A stretch of DNA of 22,908 nt from positions 1 through 22,908 of the forward strand of contig JAZQIO010000074.1 of assembly GCA_045541135.1 (NCBI GenBank), given 5' to 3'. The translations under genes were made by a program, and so were the position numbers. The notes under the pieces were generated by a model. That model made no database searches. It was not told where the DNA came from and saw nothing but the letters and a program-made list of their open reading frames with translations. Position 1 is the stretch's first letter. Each line of letters opens with the position of its first letter. Positions 8,028-15,155 of the stretch are shown here, in pieces. The stretch is from CAZNKU01 sp045541135 (GTDB lineage Bacteria; Bacillota; Clostridia; Monoglobales; Firm-18).

Positions 8028-8156
8028 GATGTAACAGAGCGTCTTAAAAAAATAAATCCCCATCTTGCCTGTGAGGTAAGGTGTGTGCTTGACGAAAACA
8101 AGTCGGAAAGGCACCTTCGCGGGGGTATGGCAACAAAGAAAAAATATAAGGGTTGA
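8028..8156 (+). pseudogene. 3' fragment of an interrupted host gene
   Basis: Immediately after the recombinase stop an open frame without its own start runs 42 codons to TGA at 8154-8156. It reads DVTERLKKINPHLACEVRCV and ends ERHLRGGMATKKKYKG. The composition is protein-like, with charged helical spacing and a basic tail, rather than random intergenic translation. The frame is open back to 7992, inside the recombinase gene. I cannot name the family. The simplest reading is that the element inserted into a chromosomal gene and left its C-terminal end here, with the other half beyond the left edge of the element. The TGA overlaps the -35 box of the next gene's promoter. Confidence 0.5.
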
Positions 8157-8180
8157 CATTTGGGCAATTTATGATAAAAT
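8153..8180 (+). promoter_or_regulatory. Sigma-A type promoter for the CBS-domain gene
   Basis: TTGACA at 8153-8158 is an exact -35 box. TAAAAT at 8175-8180, preceded by TGA, is a plausible -10 with a 16-base spacer. Transcription would start near 8187, giving a leader of about 85 bases that includes a palindrome CATTGT-TT-ACAATG (8205-8218). Confidence 0.65.
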
Positions 8181-8273
8181 GTTTAAGGATTTTCCCTTTT
8201 AACACATTGTTTACAATGACTTATGTAAAAATATGTTACAATATAAATGACAAATATCAGGGAGGATAAATCA

Positions 8274-8690
8274 ATGAATATTTTATATTTTCTAACTCCT
8301 AAAAATCAGGTGGCAAATATATTTGATGACTCTAACCTTCGTCAGCTTATGGAAAAGCTGGAATATCACAAATATACCGCCATACCCGTTATAGATCACG
8401 AAGGCAAGTACATCGGCACAGTTTCGGAAGGCGATATTTTGCGTGTTGTAAAGGATAAATTTAATATGAATCTTCAGGCGGCACAGGGAATAACTGTAAG
8501 GGATATTCCAAGAAGAACAGAGGTTTTGCCCGTTAATGCAAATGCGTCTATGGATGATATTGTGGATATGGCAATTGCTCAGAATTTTGTGCCCGTAACC
8601 GATGACAACAATGTTTTTATAGGCATTGTTACCAGAAAAGAAATTTTAAAGCATTTCAGAGATAAGTTAACTAAAACCGGACAGAATTGA
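8274..8690 (+). CDS. Two-CBS-domain protein
   Basis: A 138-residue protein made almost entirely of a tandem pair of CBS domains. The first spans about residues 10-66, with IPVIDHEGKYIGTVSEGDIL, and the second about 73-132, with VPVTDDNNVFIGIVTRKEIL. CBS pairs bind adenosyl nucleotides such as AMP, ATP or SAM in a cleft and act as energy or ligand sensors. No catalytic domain is attached, so it would act alone or by binding a partner. The ATG at 8274 is chosen over 8247 because AGGGAGG lies at 8259-8265. The gene has its own promoter and a terminator that overlaps its stop codon, so it is a single-gene unit. It lies just upstream of the dipicolinate synthase genes, but nothing in the sequence ties it to sporulation. 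Confidence 0.9.
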   Translation: MNILYFLTPKNQVANIFDDSNLRQLMEKLEYHKYTAIPVIDHEGKYIGTVSEGDILRVVKDKFNMNLQAAQGITVRDIPRRTEVLPVNANASMDDIVDMAIAQNFVPVTDDNNVFIGIVTRKEILKHFRDKLTKTGQN

Positions 8691-8706
8691 ATCTGCCCGG
8701 TTTTTT
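8673..8706 (+). terminator. Rho-independent terminator after the CBS-domain gene
   Basis: AAAACCGGACAGA (8673-8685) pairs with TCTGCCCGGTTTT (8692-8704) with one A-C mismatch, followed by further Ts. The TGA stop (8688-8690) lies in the six-base loop. Confidence 0.85.
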
Positions 8707-8800
8707 ACGTGTAAAGTGATAAAATTTTTTGTTAACAGTACATTTCTTGTGGTGTGTCATTTTTTAGTGCATTTCAATATAATGTATTGAGGTTGATTAT

Positions 8801-9607
8801 ATGAATAATAAAAGTATTGTTATATGCGGTGGTGACAAGCGGCAGAAGTACATGTATGAATATATGAAGGAAAAGGGTCTTAATGTAAATACATTTGCCA
8901 TTGAAGCCGAAGAAGATGTTGAAATGCTTAAAAAATATGACGTTGTAATTTTGCCGGTACCCGTCACAAAGGACGGTATACATTTAAACGGAAAATACAA
9001 TACAAGAATGGATGATATACTGTCGGTGCTTTGCGGAGGTCAGATAGTTCTGGGCGGTGTGTGTGGCAGCATGGATATGATAGACTATTATCTTGATGAG
9101 GATTTTCAGACGCAAAATGCCATACCCACTGCCGAGGGGGCCCTGCAGGTGGCAATGGAAAATACAGATGTTACAATAAATGGGTCGGAATGTGCGGTTT
9201 TAGGCTATGGAAGAATTGCTAAAATACTTGCATCAATGCTGAAAAACATGGGTGCAAATGTTACTGTGTGTGCCAGAAACCCCAAGGATTTATCTATGGC
9301 AAAAGCCTTTGGATTTGAAACAGTGCACATAAACCGACTTTGCAATATGGGCAGGTTTGACATTATATTCAACACCGTACCAAAAGTAGTTGTGGACGGT
9401 AATGCTTTGGAGGATACCAAAAGGGATGTTCTTATTGTTGAACTTGCAAGCAAGCCCTACGGTATAGATTTGCAGGCGGCGGAGGAGCTTGACAGAAAGG
9501 TTATTGTTGCATCGGGTCTGCCGGGTAAGGTTGCCCCTAAAACCGCCGGAAAAATTTTGTGTGATGTTATACTTGATATACTGGGAGGTATGGAAAATGG
9601 AACTTGA
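8801..9607 (+). CDS. dpaA: Dipicolinate synthase subunit A
   Basis: This 268-residue protein matches DpaA (SpoVFA). With DpaB it converts the dihydrodipicolinate-pathway intermediate of lysine synthesis into dipicolinic acid in the mother cell; the product is loaded into the spore core as its calcium salt and gives heat resistance. A family-typical N-terminal domain (SIVICGGDKRQKYMYEYM) is followed by a Rossmann-type NAD(P)-binding loop GYGRIAK at 135-141. The C-terminal part has the conserved ASKPYGID and ASGLPGKVAPKTAG segments. GAGGTTG about 10 bases before ATG 8801 is the ribosome binding site. It overlaps dpaB by 11 bases. A TATAAT-like box at 8778-8783 lies close upstream without a good -35 box; the family is normally under sigma-K, but I find no convincing CATANNNTA motif. 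Presence of dpaAB excludes the Clostridium lineages that use an electron-transfer flavoprotein instead. Confidence 0.95.
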   Translation: MNNKSIVICGGDKRQKYMYEYMKEKGLNVNTFAIEAEEDVEMLKKYDVVILPVPVTKDGIHLNGKYNTRMDDILSVLCGGQIVLGGVCGSMDMIDYYLDEDFQTQNAIPTAEGALQVAMENTDVTINGSECAVLGYGRIAKILASMLKNMGANVTVCARNPKDLSMAKAFGFETVHINRLCNMGRFDIIFNTVPKVVVDGNALEDTKRDVLIVELASKPYGIDLQAAEELDRKVIVASGLPGKVAPKTAGKILCDVILDILGGMENGT

Positions 9608-10175
9608 GGGTCTTAAAATCGGCTATGCCCTTACGGGCTCTTTTTGCACATTGGCAAAGTCTTTTGATATAATGCAGCAGATAATAGACGAGGGTGCAGT
9701 TGTTACTCCCATAATGTCGGAAAATGTGTATAATACGGATACACGCTTCGGAAAAGCGGCAGACTTTATAGAAAAAGCAGAGGAAATGTGTAAAAATCCC
9801 GTTATGCATCTTATAACGGAAACAGAGGTTATAGGGCCTAAAAATCTGCTTGATATGCTTGTTGTTGCACCTTGTACGGGCAATACTTTGGGTAAGCTTG
9901 CAAACGGTATAAACGACACTGCCGTAACTATGGCAGTAAAGGCTACAGTGCGTAATAAAAAGCCCATTGTGCTTGCTGTTTCCACAAATGACGGTTTGTC
10001 GGGCAGTGCTAAAAACATAGGTATGCTTTTAAATTACAAAAACTTTTATTTTGTGCCCTTTGAACAGGACGATTCCGTTAAAAAGCCCAATTCGCTTGTG
10101 GCAAAATTTAACCTTGTGATACCAACCTTGAAAATGGCTTTTGAGGGCACGCAGATTCAGCCGGTGCTTCGTTGA
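9597..10175 (+). CDS. dpaB: Dipicolinate synthase subunit B
   Basis: A 192-residue flavoprotein-fold protein matching DpaB (SpoVFB), close to the 200 residues of the Bacillus subtilis protein. The N-terminal strand and loop IGYALTGSFCT (8-18) and the loop VVAPCTGNTLGKLANG (89-104) are the flavoprotein-type nucleotide-binding elements that resemble phosphopantothenoylcysteine decarboxylase. It works as a complex with DpaA. The start at 9597 overlaps the end of dpaA by 11 bases and is preceded by GGGAGGT at 9583-9589; a longer frame from 9489 would lie wholly inside dpaA and is not needed. Its 3' end overlaps the convergent flippase gene by 19 bases, so any terminator must lie inside that gene; a candidate hairpin is at 10219-10250. 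Confidence 0.95.
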   Translation: MELEGLKIGYALTGSFCTLAKSFDIMQQIIDEGAVVTPIMSENVYNTDTRFGKAADFIEKAEEMCKNPVMHLITETEVIGPKNLLDMLVVAPCTGNTLGKLANGINDTAVTMAVKATVRNKKPIVLAVSTNDGLSGSAKNIGMLLNYKNFYFVPFEQDDSVKKPNSLVAKFNLVIPTLKMAFEGTQIQPVLR

Positions 10176-11632
10176 ACACAACCCAAAGCACTTAAAAAAA
10201 TAAAGTAAATCAGTGCAAAAACCCCTGCGGAAACAAAGGGGTTTGTTATTTTTATAAGGTGTATACACACTCCGCTTGCAAAGACAGCAAGTGAGGGCTT
10301 TAAAATCCAGTTTACGAATTTGAATTCAAATTCCGTTGTGCTTATTAACATTCCCACACTTAAAATACCGTTTACAATTTCACTTACAAAAATTACAAAA
10401 ATATAGCCTGCGGTGGAATATGCGGGGAGTATAAAGTAAATTAAAAATATGCACATTACCGTGTCTGCAATATTTATTTTTACAACGCCTACCTGCTGGT
10501 TTAGACCCTTTAAAATGCTGTCTGTTACAAAGTCCAAATACATTATTGCCGTAAGTGGTGCAACAAGGCGTATAAAGTATCCCGCCTCGGAGCTTTTGTA
10601 TATCCATTGTCCCAAAAAATCGGAGTAATAAATAAAAATTCCTGTTACACCTATTGAAAAAAGCAGGGTTATTTTAAAGGTTTTTGAAATGGCACAGTTG
10701 ATTTTGTGTTGATTGTTTTTTATGTAAAGCTGTGAAAATTCGGGCAATATCAATGAGGAAAAAGAAAGTATTATTGCCGACGGAAACATTATAACGGGCA
10801 TAACCATACCCTGTATTATACCGTATCTGGAAAGCGCTGTAGCAGAAGACATCCCCGACTTTTTAAGCTGTATGGGAATAAGTATGTGCTTTACTGCGGA
10901 AAGTCCCGACTTTAAGCAGGAGCTTAGTGCCACGGGTACGGCAATTTTTATAATTCTTTTTTTTATTCCCTTTGTAGTTCCCCTCTTTTTGTACCGCCGT
11001 GAATCACCAATGTATATTATTCCGTAATAAATGCAGGAAAGAGTTTCCGCAACGGTGCCTCCCAGGACTACGGAAAAACAGGAGTATTCCAATGTTTCGG
11101 GGAAAATAAAGTTTAAAAAAACCGTAACAGCAACTATTCTTGTAAAAAGCTCCGCAAACTGTACAAAAGAGCTTTTTGTTATTCTGCTTACAGCAGTAAA
11201 ATATCCGTTTAAAATACTTGAAACGGAAAGAAACGGCAGGCATACTGCAAAGGCACGCAGAGATATTACCGTCAGCTTGTTTTGTAAAATTTTTGTGCCA
11301 ATAAAGTCTGCAAATACAAATATTACTGTTGCGGCAACAGCTCCACATATTGCACCCAGGATAACGCACTTTTTTACTGCATACTTAACACCGCTTTGGT
11401 TACCTGCGGCGTTTTCTTCTGCCACAAGTCTTGTGCAGGCAAGGGACATACCGAAAATTGATGCCGTAACCGCAAGGGAATATATTGACATTACAAGAGT
11501 GTAAAGCCCCATACCTTCAGCACCTATTTTGTTTGATATGTAGGCATTAAACCACACGCCAAGCCACCGCATCAAAAGGGATGATACGGTAAGTATAATT
11601 CCGTTAATTAAAAAAATGTGTATTTTTCGCAT
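10157..11632 (-). CDS. SpoVB-like polysaccharide/lipid flippase
   Basis: A 491-residue polytopic membrane protein of the MVF/polysaccharide-transporter superfamily, resembling SpoVB and related lipid-linked oligosaccharide flippases. It opens with KIHIFLINGIILTVSSLLMRW, followed by EGMGLYTLVMSIY, the hallmark of the first helices in this family, and contains about 12-14 hydrophobic segments with basic connecting loops (RRYKKRGTTKGIKKR). Such proteins move lipid-linked sugars across the membrane; SpoVB itself is needed for spore cortex formation. The neighbouring dipicolinate genes fit a sporulation role, but paralogues in capsule or peptidoglycan synthesis cannot be excluded. The start has AGGTG on the minus strand about 8 bases upstream. 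The promoter region is shared with the divergent zinc-ribbon gene. The 3' end overlaps dpaB tail-to-tail by 19 bases. Confidence 0.85.
   Translation of the reverse strand: MRKIHIFLINGIILTVSSLLMRWLGVWFNAYISNKIGAEGMGLYTLVMSIYSLAVTASIFGMSLACTRLVAEENAAGNQSGVKYAVKKCVILGAICGAVAATVIFVFADFIGTKILQNKLTVISLRAFAVCLPFLSVSSILNGYFTAVSRITKSSFVQFAELFTRIVAVTVFLNFIFPETLEYSCFSVVLGGTVAETLSCIYYGIIYIGDSRRYKKRGTTKGIKKRIIKIAVPVALSSCLKSGLSAVKHILIPIQLKKSGMSSATALSRYGIIQGMVMPVIMFPSAIILSFSSLILPEFSQLYIKNNQHKINCAISKTFKITLLFSIGVTGIFIYYSDFLGQWIYKSSEAGYFIRLVAPLTAIMYLDFVTDSILKGLNQQVGVVKINIADTVMCIFLIYFILPAYSTAGYIFVIFVSEIVNGILSVGMLISTTEFEFKFVNWILKPSLAVFASGVCIHLIKITNPFVSAGVFALIYFIFLSALGCVQRSTG
10219..10250 (+). terminator. Candidate terminator of dpaAB inside the convergent gene
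   Basis: AAACCCC (10219-10225) and GGGGTTT (10238-10244) form a 7-base-pair stem with a 12-base loop, followed by GTTATTTTT. It lies 44 bases after the dpaB stop, within the antisense 3' part of the flippase gene. It is moderate in strength. Confidence 0.5.
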
Positions 11633-11639
11633 AAAATCA

Positions 11640-11680
11640 CCTGTTTTAATATATGTATTAAAAAGATAATTTAAAACAGG
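11640..11680. repeat. Inverted repeat covering both divergent ribosome binding sites
   Basis: CCTGTTTTAA (11640-11649) and TTAAAACAGG (11671-11680) are perfect 10-base inverted arms separated by 21 bases. Each arm carries the purine-rich ribosome binding site of one of the two divergent genes. On the minus strand the spacer contains CATATATTA, which matches the CATANNNTA form of a sigma-K -10 box, without a clear -35 element. Confidence 0.55.
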
Positions 11681-11690
11681 AGTGATAAAT

Positions 11691-11879
11691 TTGGAAAATA
11701 ATATTTACTGTGGCATCTGCGGCGAAAAAATGAATAAAGACAGTCACTTTTTTGTGTGTAACGGCTGTAATGTGAAAAGGGACGGAAGGTTTTTAAAAAG
11801 CTTTTTTGCCGAAAAGTACAGGGACAAGATTAAAAAAATAGAAATAACCAATGTGAACAGTGCAAGAATATATTTTTAA
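11691..11879 (+). CDS. Small zinc-ribbon protein
   Basis: A 62-residue protein with two CxxC knuckles, CGIC near residues 7-10 and CNGC near 25-28, separated by about 14 residues as in a zinc ribbon. The C-terminal half is basic (KRDGRFLKSFFAEKYRDKIKK). I do not recognise a named family; nucleic-acid or protein binding is plausible. The TTG at 11691 is preferred as start because CAGGAG at 11677-11682 is eight bases away, whereas the GTG at 11682 overlaps that site. It is divergent from the flippase gene and shares its control region, so the two may be co-regulated. Ribbon cysteines are all present, so I regard it as a real gene. Confidence 0.6.
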   Translation: MENNIYCGICGEKMNKDSHFFVCNGCNVKRDGRFLKSFFAEKYRDKIKKIEITNVNSARIYF

Positions 11880-11882
11880 AGT

Positions 11883-11914
11883 AAAAAAAGGGGTGTCGCA
11901 AAATTGCGAACACC
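11883..11914 (-). terminator. Terminator hairpin, copy 1 of a direct repeat
   Basis: Read on the minus strand, GGTGTTCGCAA pairs with TTGCGACACC (one bulged base), followed by two more Cs and seven Ts. The 32-base block is repeated almost exactly at 12128-12159 in the same orientation. On the plus strand it has no T run, so it serves minus-strand transcripts. Confidence 0.7.
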
Positions 11915-12127
11915 ACACAAGGCGAATTTAATGCTTAACAAAGCTATTAGAGAGTAATGATAGAGTTAAATAAATCAATTTATATGGAAGAAATTCGTCA
12001 ATGACGAATTCCTGTCATTAAAAGCCTTGTGTTTTGAACAAACCTCACCTCTCGACGTACCATCGTACGCCTTCGGGTAACCCCTGCGGGTTCAGTTTGT
12101 CCAATCTGCACAATTTTTCATTCACCC
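11915..12127. other. Non-coding region rich in nested inverted repeats; candidate structured RNA or small mobile element
   Basis: No gene is visible. Outer stem A pairs ACACAAGGC (11915-11923) with GCCTTGTGT (12024-12032), extended by TTTAATG (11927-11933) with CATTAAA (12016-12022). Inside it AATTCGTCA (11992-12000) and TGACGAATT (12002-12010) form a near-perfect palindrome. A second module is closed by ACAAAC and GTTTGT (about 12037-12042 and 12095-12100) and contains CGTAC-CATC-GTACG and AACCC-CTGC-GGGTT hairpins, a cloverleaf-like layout. Copies of the same terminator hairpin flank the whole on both sides. It is either a structured RNA on the minus strand ending at the 11914-11883 terminator, or a small non-autonomous insertion. 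Confidence 0.5.
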
Positions 12128-12159
12128 AAAAAAAGGGTGTCGCAAAATTGCGAACACCC
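12128..12159 (-). terminator. Terminator of the ceramidase-like gene, copy 2 of a direct repeat
   Basis: On the minus strand GGGTGTTCGCAA pairs with TTGCGACACCC, then seven Ts. It lies 14 bases past the stop of the ceramidase-like gene, so it is that gene's terminator. It matches 11883-11914 except for one G in the G run. Confidence 0.85.
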
Positions 12160-12173
12160 ATCTTTTGAATTTA

Positions 12174-13508
12174 TTACAGTTCTTTAAACAGTTCAATCAT
12201 ACCGTTTACAATTATATCGTCTCCGCCAATTTTAAGTGAAGATGCTCTTGCTTCGTAGCCGCCTTCACCGTAAGCACTTGATGCGGGAATATATCCGCCT
12301 GCACTGTTTGTTAAAGCACAAAGGATTGTTGTGTCGAAAGGTGAAGCTTCGGAAATACGGCGTCCTATTTCAACAAATGGCTCACCGCCTATACCTGCAA
12401 ATACCATATCACCTATTTTTATTGCAGAAAGGAAGAATGGGAATGATTCGGGACCGTTTTCAAGTCTTACAATACGTCTTGCTTCTGCAACTGCAGTAGT
12501 AAGCTCCATTTCCTTGAAGGGAAGCTCTGCAGTTTTTCCTGCATCGTAATATTCGCATATTTTTCTTGCTTCTTCAATTCTGTCATTTTCCTGATTTGAC
12601 GGCAGGTCAACACGCTTTGATGCATATGAAATTTTATCTGTTTTTACAGGCTCTGTAATTGAATAAATTGACAGCACTGCACCTGCAATGATTCTACCCA
12701 TATGTTCTGCGTGCTTTATGCCTCTTGGTACGCTGTCAAAGTCAATTTTTGTAATTGAGCTTTCGCCCTTTGTAGGATGAACATTAACGTGGTTAACATT
12801 ACCCTGGAAGCTTTGCAGGAACATACACTTTGTACCGGGGATAGCATTTTCAAGTGTGGAGCAAACGTAGCCTATGTAGTCGGCACTTATGTAATCACCG
12901 CCTACACAGTCGGGGTGTGTTCCGAAGTTTACTATTACGATATCATCTGCATCTGCTCTTTTGATTTTTAGAATTTTAACTGTTTCTTCCGGTGTGCCAA
13001 GTGGGTGGTCAATGTCAGGATTGTTAACACCCGGGTTTGTAGCAACATAGCCGTCCTTCATACGGTAACGGCGAATAAATGAAATGTTTTTAGCTTCACC
13101 CTGTGCAGTTTCTACAGTGGATTCCTTCAAATCTGCAATGGCATATAAAGCGGAATCACGCACACTGTTTATTAAAAATGTGTTATAAGCTTCAGTACTT
13201 TCATGTGGTGTGGCAAAGTCCTTACCTACCAACGGACCTGTGTGAGTATGTGAACAGTTTATGAAAATTGCGTCCTTGTCCATACCTGTTTCTTTAACTA
13301 TGGCATCTTTCATCATGTCAAAAAAACTCTGAGGCAAAAAGCACAAATCCAAAGCAATAATAACTGACTTTCTTTCGCCATCGTCAAAAGCAACCGCACG
13401 TGAGAAAATGTCATCTAAAATACCCTTTGTAAGACGTTCCTGATAATAACCTGTTATAGGTGCACCGTAAGGTGGGTTAATACATATTTTTGCAAAACCT
13501 GTTTTCAT
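12174..13508 (-). CDS. Neutral/alkaline ceramidase-like hydrolase (N-terminal domain only)
   Basis: A 444-residue protein matching the N-terminal catalytic domain of neutral/alkaline non-lysosomal ceramidases. Conserved features are the opening AKICINPPYGAPITGYY, NCSHTHTGP at 84-92 with the metal-binding His87 and His89, GTHPD at 196-200, SADYIGYV at 208-215 and QSFQGNVNHV at 232-241. There is no signal peptide and no C-terminal immunoglobulin-like domain, so it would be cytoplasmic and shorter than the secreted enzymes. In such short bacterial homologues the true substrate is not established; another amide is likely. The start at 13508 is supported by AGAGGG just upstream (13516-13521 on the plus-strand numbering); the frame could extend to 13568, but that part lies in the promoter. 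The gene is monocistronic, with its own promoter and terminator. Confidence 0.85.
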   Translation of the reverse strand: MKTGFAKICINPPYGAPITGYYQERLTKGILDDIFSRAVAFDDGERKSVIIALDLCFLPQSFFDMMKDAIVKETGMDKDAIFINCSHTHTGPLVGKDFATPHESTEAYNTFLINSVRDSALYAIADLKESTVETAQGEAKNISFIRRYRMKDGYVATNPGVNNPDIDHPLGTPEETVKILKIKRADADDIVIVNFGTHPDCVGGDYISADYIGYVCSTLENAIPGTKCMFLQSFQGNVNHVNVHPTKGESSITKIDFDSVPRGIKHAEHMGRIIAGAVLSIYSITEPVKTDKISYASKRVDLPSNQENDRIEEARKICEYYDAGKTAELPFKEMELTTAVAEARRIVRLENGPESFPFFLSAIKIGDMVFAGIGGEPFVEIGRRISEASPFDTTILCALTNSAGGYIPASSAYGEGGYEARASSLKIGGDDIIVNGMIELFKEL

Positions 13509-13539
13509 TAAATATCCCTCTTTTGTTTGATTTTTGTTT

Positions 13540-13568
13540 ATGATACCACAGCAAAAAGGAAAAGTCAA
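13540..13568 (-). promoter_or_regulatory. Sigma-A type promoter for the ceramidase-like gene
   Basis: On the minus strand TTGACT (13568-13563) and TATCAT (13545-13540) are separated by 17 bases, about 32 bases before the chosen start codon. This supports the start at 13508. Confidence 0.7.
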
Positions 13569-13605
13569 TATAGTAGATTTGGTAAAAAATATGTACTTAT
13601 TTAGG

Positions 13606-13634
13606 TTGACAGAAATTGTATGCGGTGATATACT
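13606..13634 (+). promoter_or_regulatory. Sigma-A type promoter for the MATE transporter
   Basis: TTGACA (13606-13611) and TATACT (13629-13634) with a 17-base spacer, about 43 bases before the GTG start. It is divergent from the ceramidase-like promoter, with only 38 bases between their -35 boxes. Confidence 0.8.
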
Positions 13635-13676
13635 TCTTTATGAATTTGATACTGCTTATGCAGGGGGCGAATAATT

Positions 13677-15038
13677 GTGAAAAAAGTAGAAGTTGATATG
13701 CTTTCCGGATCTATTACCAAGGGGCTTATTTCAATGGCTATTCCCATTATGGTAATGAACGTTATACAAATGCTGTTCAGTATTGTAGATATGACTGTTC
13801 TTGGTAAGTTTGCCAACGATGCAGCTGTGGGTGCAGTTGGTGCCTGCGGTACACTTGTATCCTTATTTACGGGACTTCTTATAGGTGTTTCCACAGGTGC
13901 AAACGTTGTTGTTGCCAAATATCTGGGCAAGGGTGACAAAAACTGCGTGGAACGCTCCGTTGGTACGGCACTTTTATTTGCTGTAGTAAGCGGTATTGTA
14001 ATGGCAATTATAGGTGTAAGCTGTGCTGAAATATTTTTGAAATGGACAAATTGTCCGGAAACTATAATTGACGGTGCAGTACTTTACTTCAGAATATATT
14101 TTATGGGTGTACCCATAATAATGCTTTATAATTTCTGCGCATCTATATTGAGGGCGGCAGGAGATACAAAACGTCCTATGCTGTTTCTTACTATGGCGGG
14201 AATTATAAAAATTCTGCTTACGATTTTATTTGTTGTTGCTTTTAATATGACTGTTGACGGCGTTGCCATTGCCACCATTATATCTCAGGGTATTGCGGCT
14301 GCTTTGGCTTTAGGCGTACTAATCAGAAGTAAGGACAGGGTTCATTTTGATTTCAAAAAGTTAAGATTTTATGCAGAAGAACTCAAGGAAATGTTATTCA
14401 TTGGTGTGCCTGCAGGTCTGCAAAGTGCAATGTATTCTTTTGCCAACACAATAATTGTTACAACCGTAAACAGCTTTGGTGCAAATGCAACTACGGGACT
14501 TTCAATAGCTAACCAGTTTGACGGTGTGCTGTACCATATTTCCTGTGCAACTGCATTGGCAACATCACCTTATGTTGCACAAAATATCGGAGCAGGTAAC
14601 ATAGACAGGGCAAAGAAAACTGTGGGCAGAGCTGTACTTATTACAATAGCCTTTGGTGCAACCTTCGGTGCACTTTCTGCAGGCTTTTCGGGTCAGCTTT
14701 CGTCAATGATGTCATCTACCCCTGAAGTTATAAAATTTTCAATGCAGAAAATGGTTATAATTTCAAGTACATATTTCATTTGCGGTATAAATGAGGTTAT
14801 GGGCGGCGTATTAAGAGGAATGGGCAAACCAATTATTCCCACAATTTCCACATTGGTATTTATGTGCCTTATTCGCTTTGTGTGGGTGTACGGCATATTC
14901 CCGTTCTGTCCCCAAGACCTGACATTCCTGTACTTGATTTGGCCAATTGGTTGGATACTTTCTATTATAACTTTGCTTATCGCATTCTTTCCGGGAATGG
15001 CAAAGCTTAAGAAAAAGCAGATTACTGTCTCAGAATAA
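13677..15038 (+). CDS. MATE-family efflux transporter
   Basis: A 453-residue protein with 12 predicted membrane helices in two similar halves, typical of MATE transporters. The start region (MLSGSITKGLISMAIPIMVMNVIQML) and the repeated half (KEMLFIGVPAGLQSAMYSFANTIIV) are the two family signatures. These carriers export cationic or organic compounds using sodium or proton gradients; the substrate here cannot be told. GTG at 13677 is the start, preceded by GGGGGCG at 13664-13669; an in-frame ATG seven codons later is a weaker alternative. The gene stands alone between a strong promoter and a strong terminator. The adjacent TetR operon is convergent, with a bidirectional terminator between, so that regulator is not obviously its own. 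Confidence 0.93.
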   Translation: MKKVEVDMLSGSITKGLISMAIPIMVMNVIQMLFSIVDMTVLGKFANDAAVGAVGACGTLVSLFTGLLIGVSTGANVVVAKYLGKGDKNCVERSVGTALLFAVVSGIVMAIIGVSCAEIFLKWTNCPETIIDGAVLYFRIYFMGVPIIMLYNFCASILRAAGDTKRPMLFLTMAGIIKILLTILFVVAFNMTVDGVAIATIISQGIAAALALGVLIRSKDRVHFDFKKLRFYAEELKEMLFIGVPAGLQSAMYSFANTIIVTTVNSFGANATTGLSIANQFDGVLYHISCATALATSPYVAQNIGAGNIDRAKKTVGRAVLITIAFGATFGALSAGFSGQLSSMMSSTPEVIKFSMQKMVIISSTYFICGINEVMGGVLRGMGKPIIPTISTLVFMCLIRFVWVYGIFPFCPQDLTFLYLIWPIGWILSIITLLIAFFPGMAKLKKKQITVSE

Positions 15039-15043
15039 ATAAT

Positions 15044-15078
15044 AAAAATGGAGTTACCTTTCGGTAACTCCATTTTTT
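15044..15078 (+). terminator. Bidirectional terminator between MATE gene and the TetR operon
   Basis: GGAGTTACC (15050-15058), loop TTTC, GGTAACTCC (15063-15071), flanked by AAAAAT on the left and ATTTTTTT on the right. The stem works in both directions and can end both converging transcripts. Confidence 0.9.
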
Positions 15079-15155
15079 TGGGAAATAACTCTAATTTTGA
15101 TAAAAGGTTCATACAGAGGGATGTTGCGCCCCCTATAAATTAAAATTTATCTCTA

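Noticed and set aside
8205..8242. Second promoter before the CBS-domain gene (TTTACA near 8210 and TACAAT at 8237)
   Set aside because: Spacing is 21 bases, too long; the upstream TTGACA promoter at 8153 is better.
11031..11504. A 157-codon plus-strand frame
   Set aside because: It lies wholly antisense to the well-supported flippase gene and has no recognisable domain.
11894..12145. Relation between the structured block at 11.9 kb and that at 22.7 kb
   Set aside because: They share only short words such as TGTCGCA; no extended similarity is visible.
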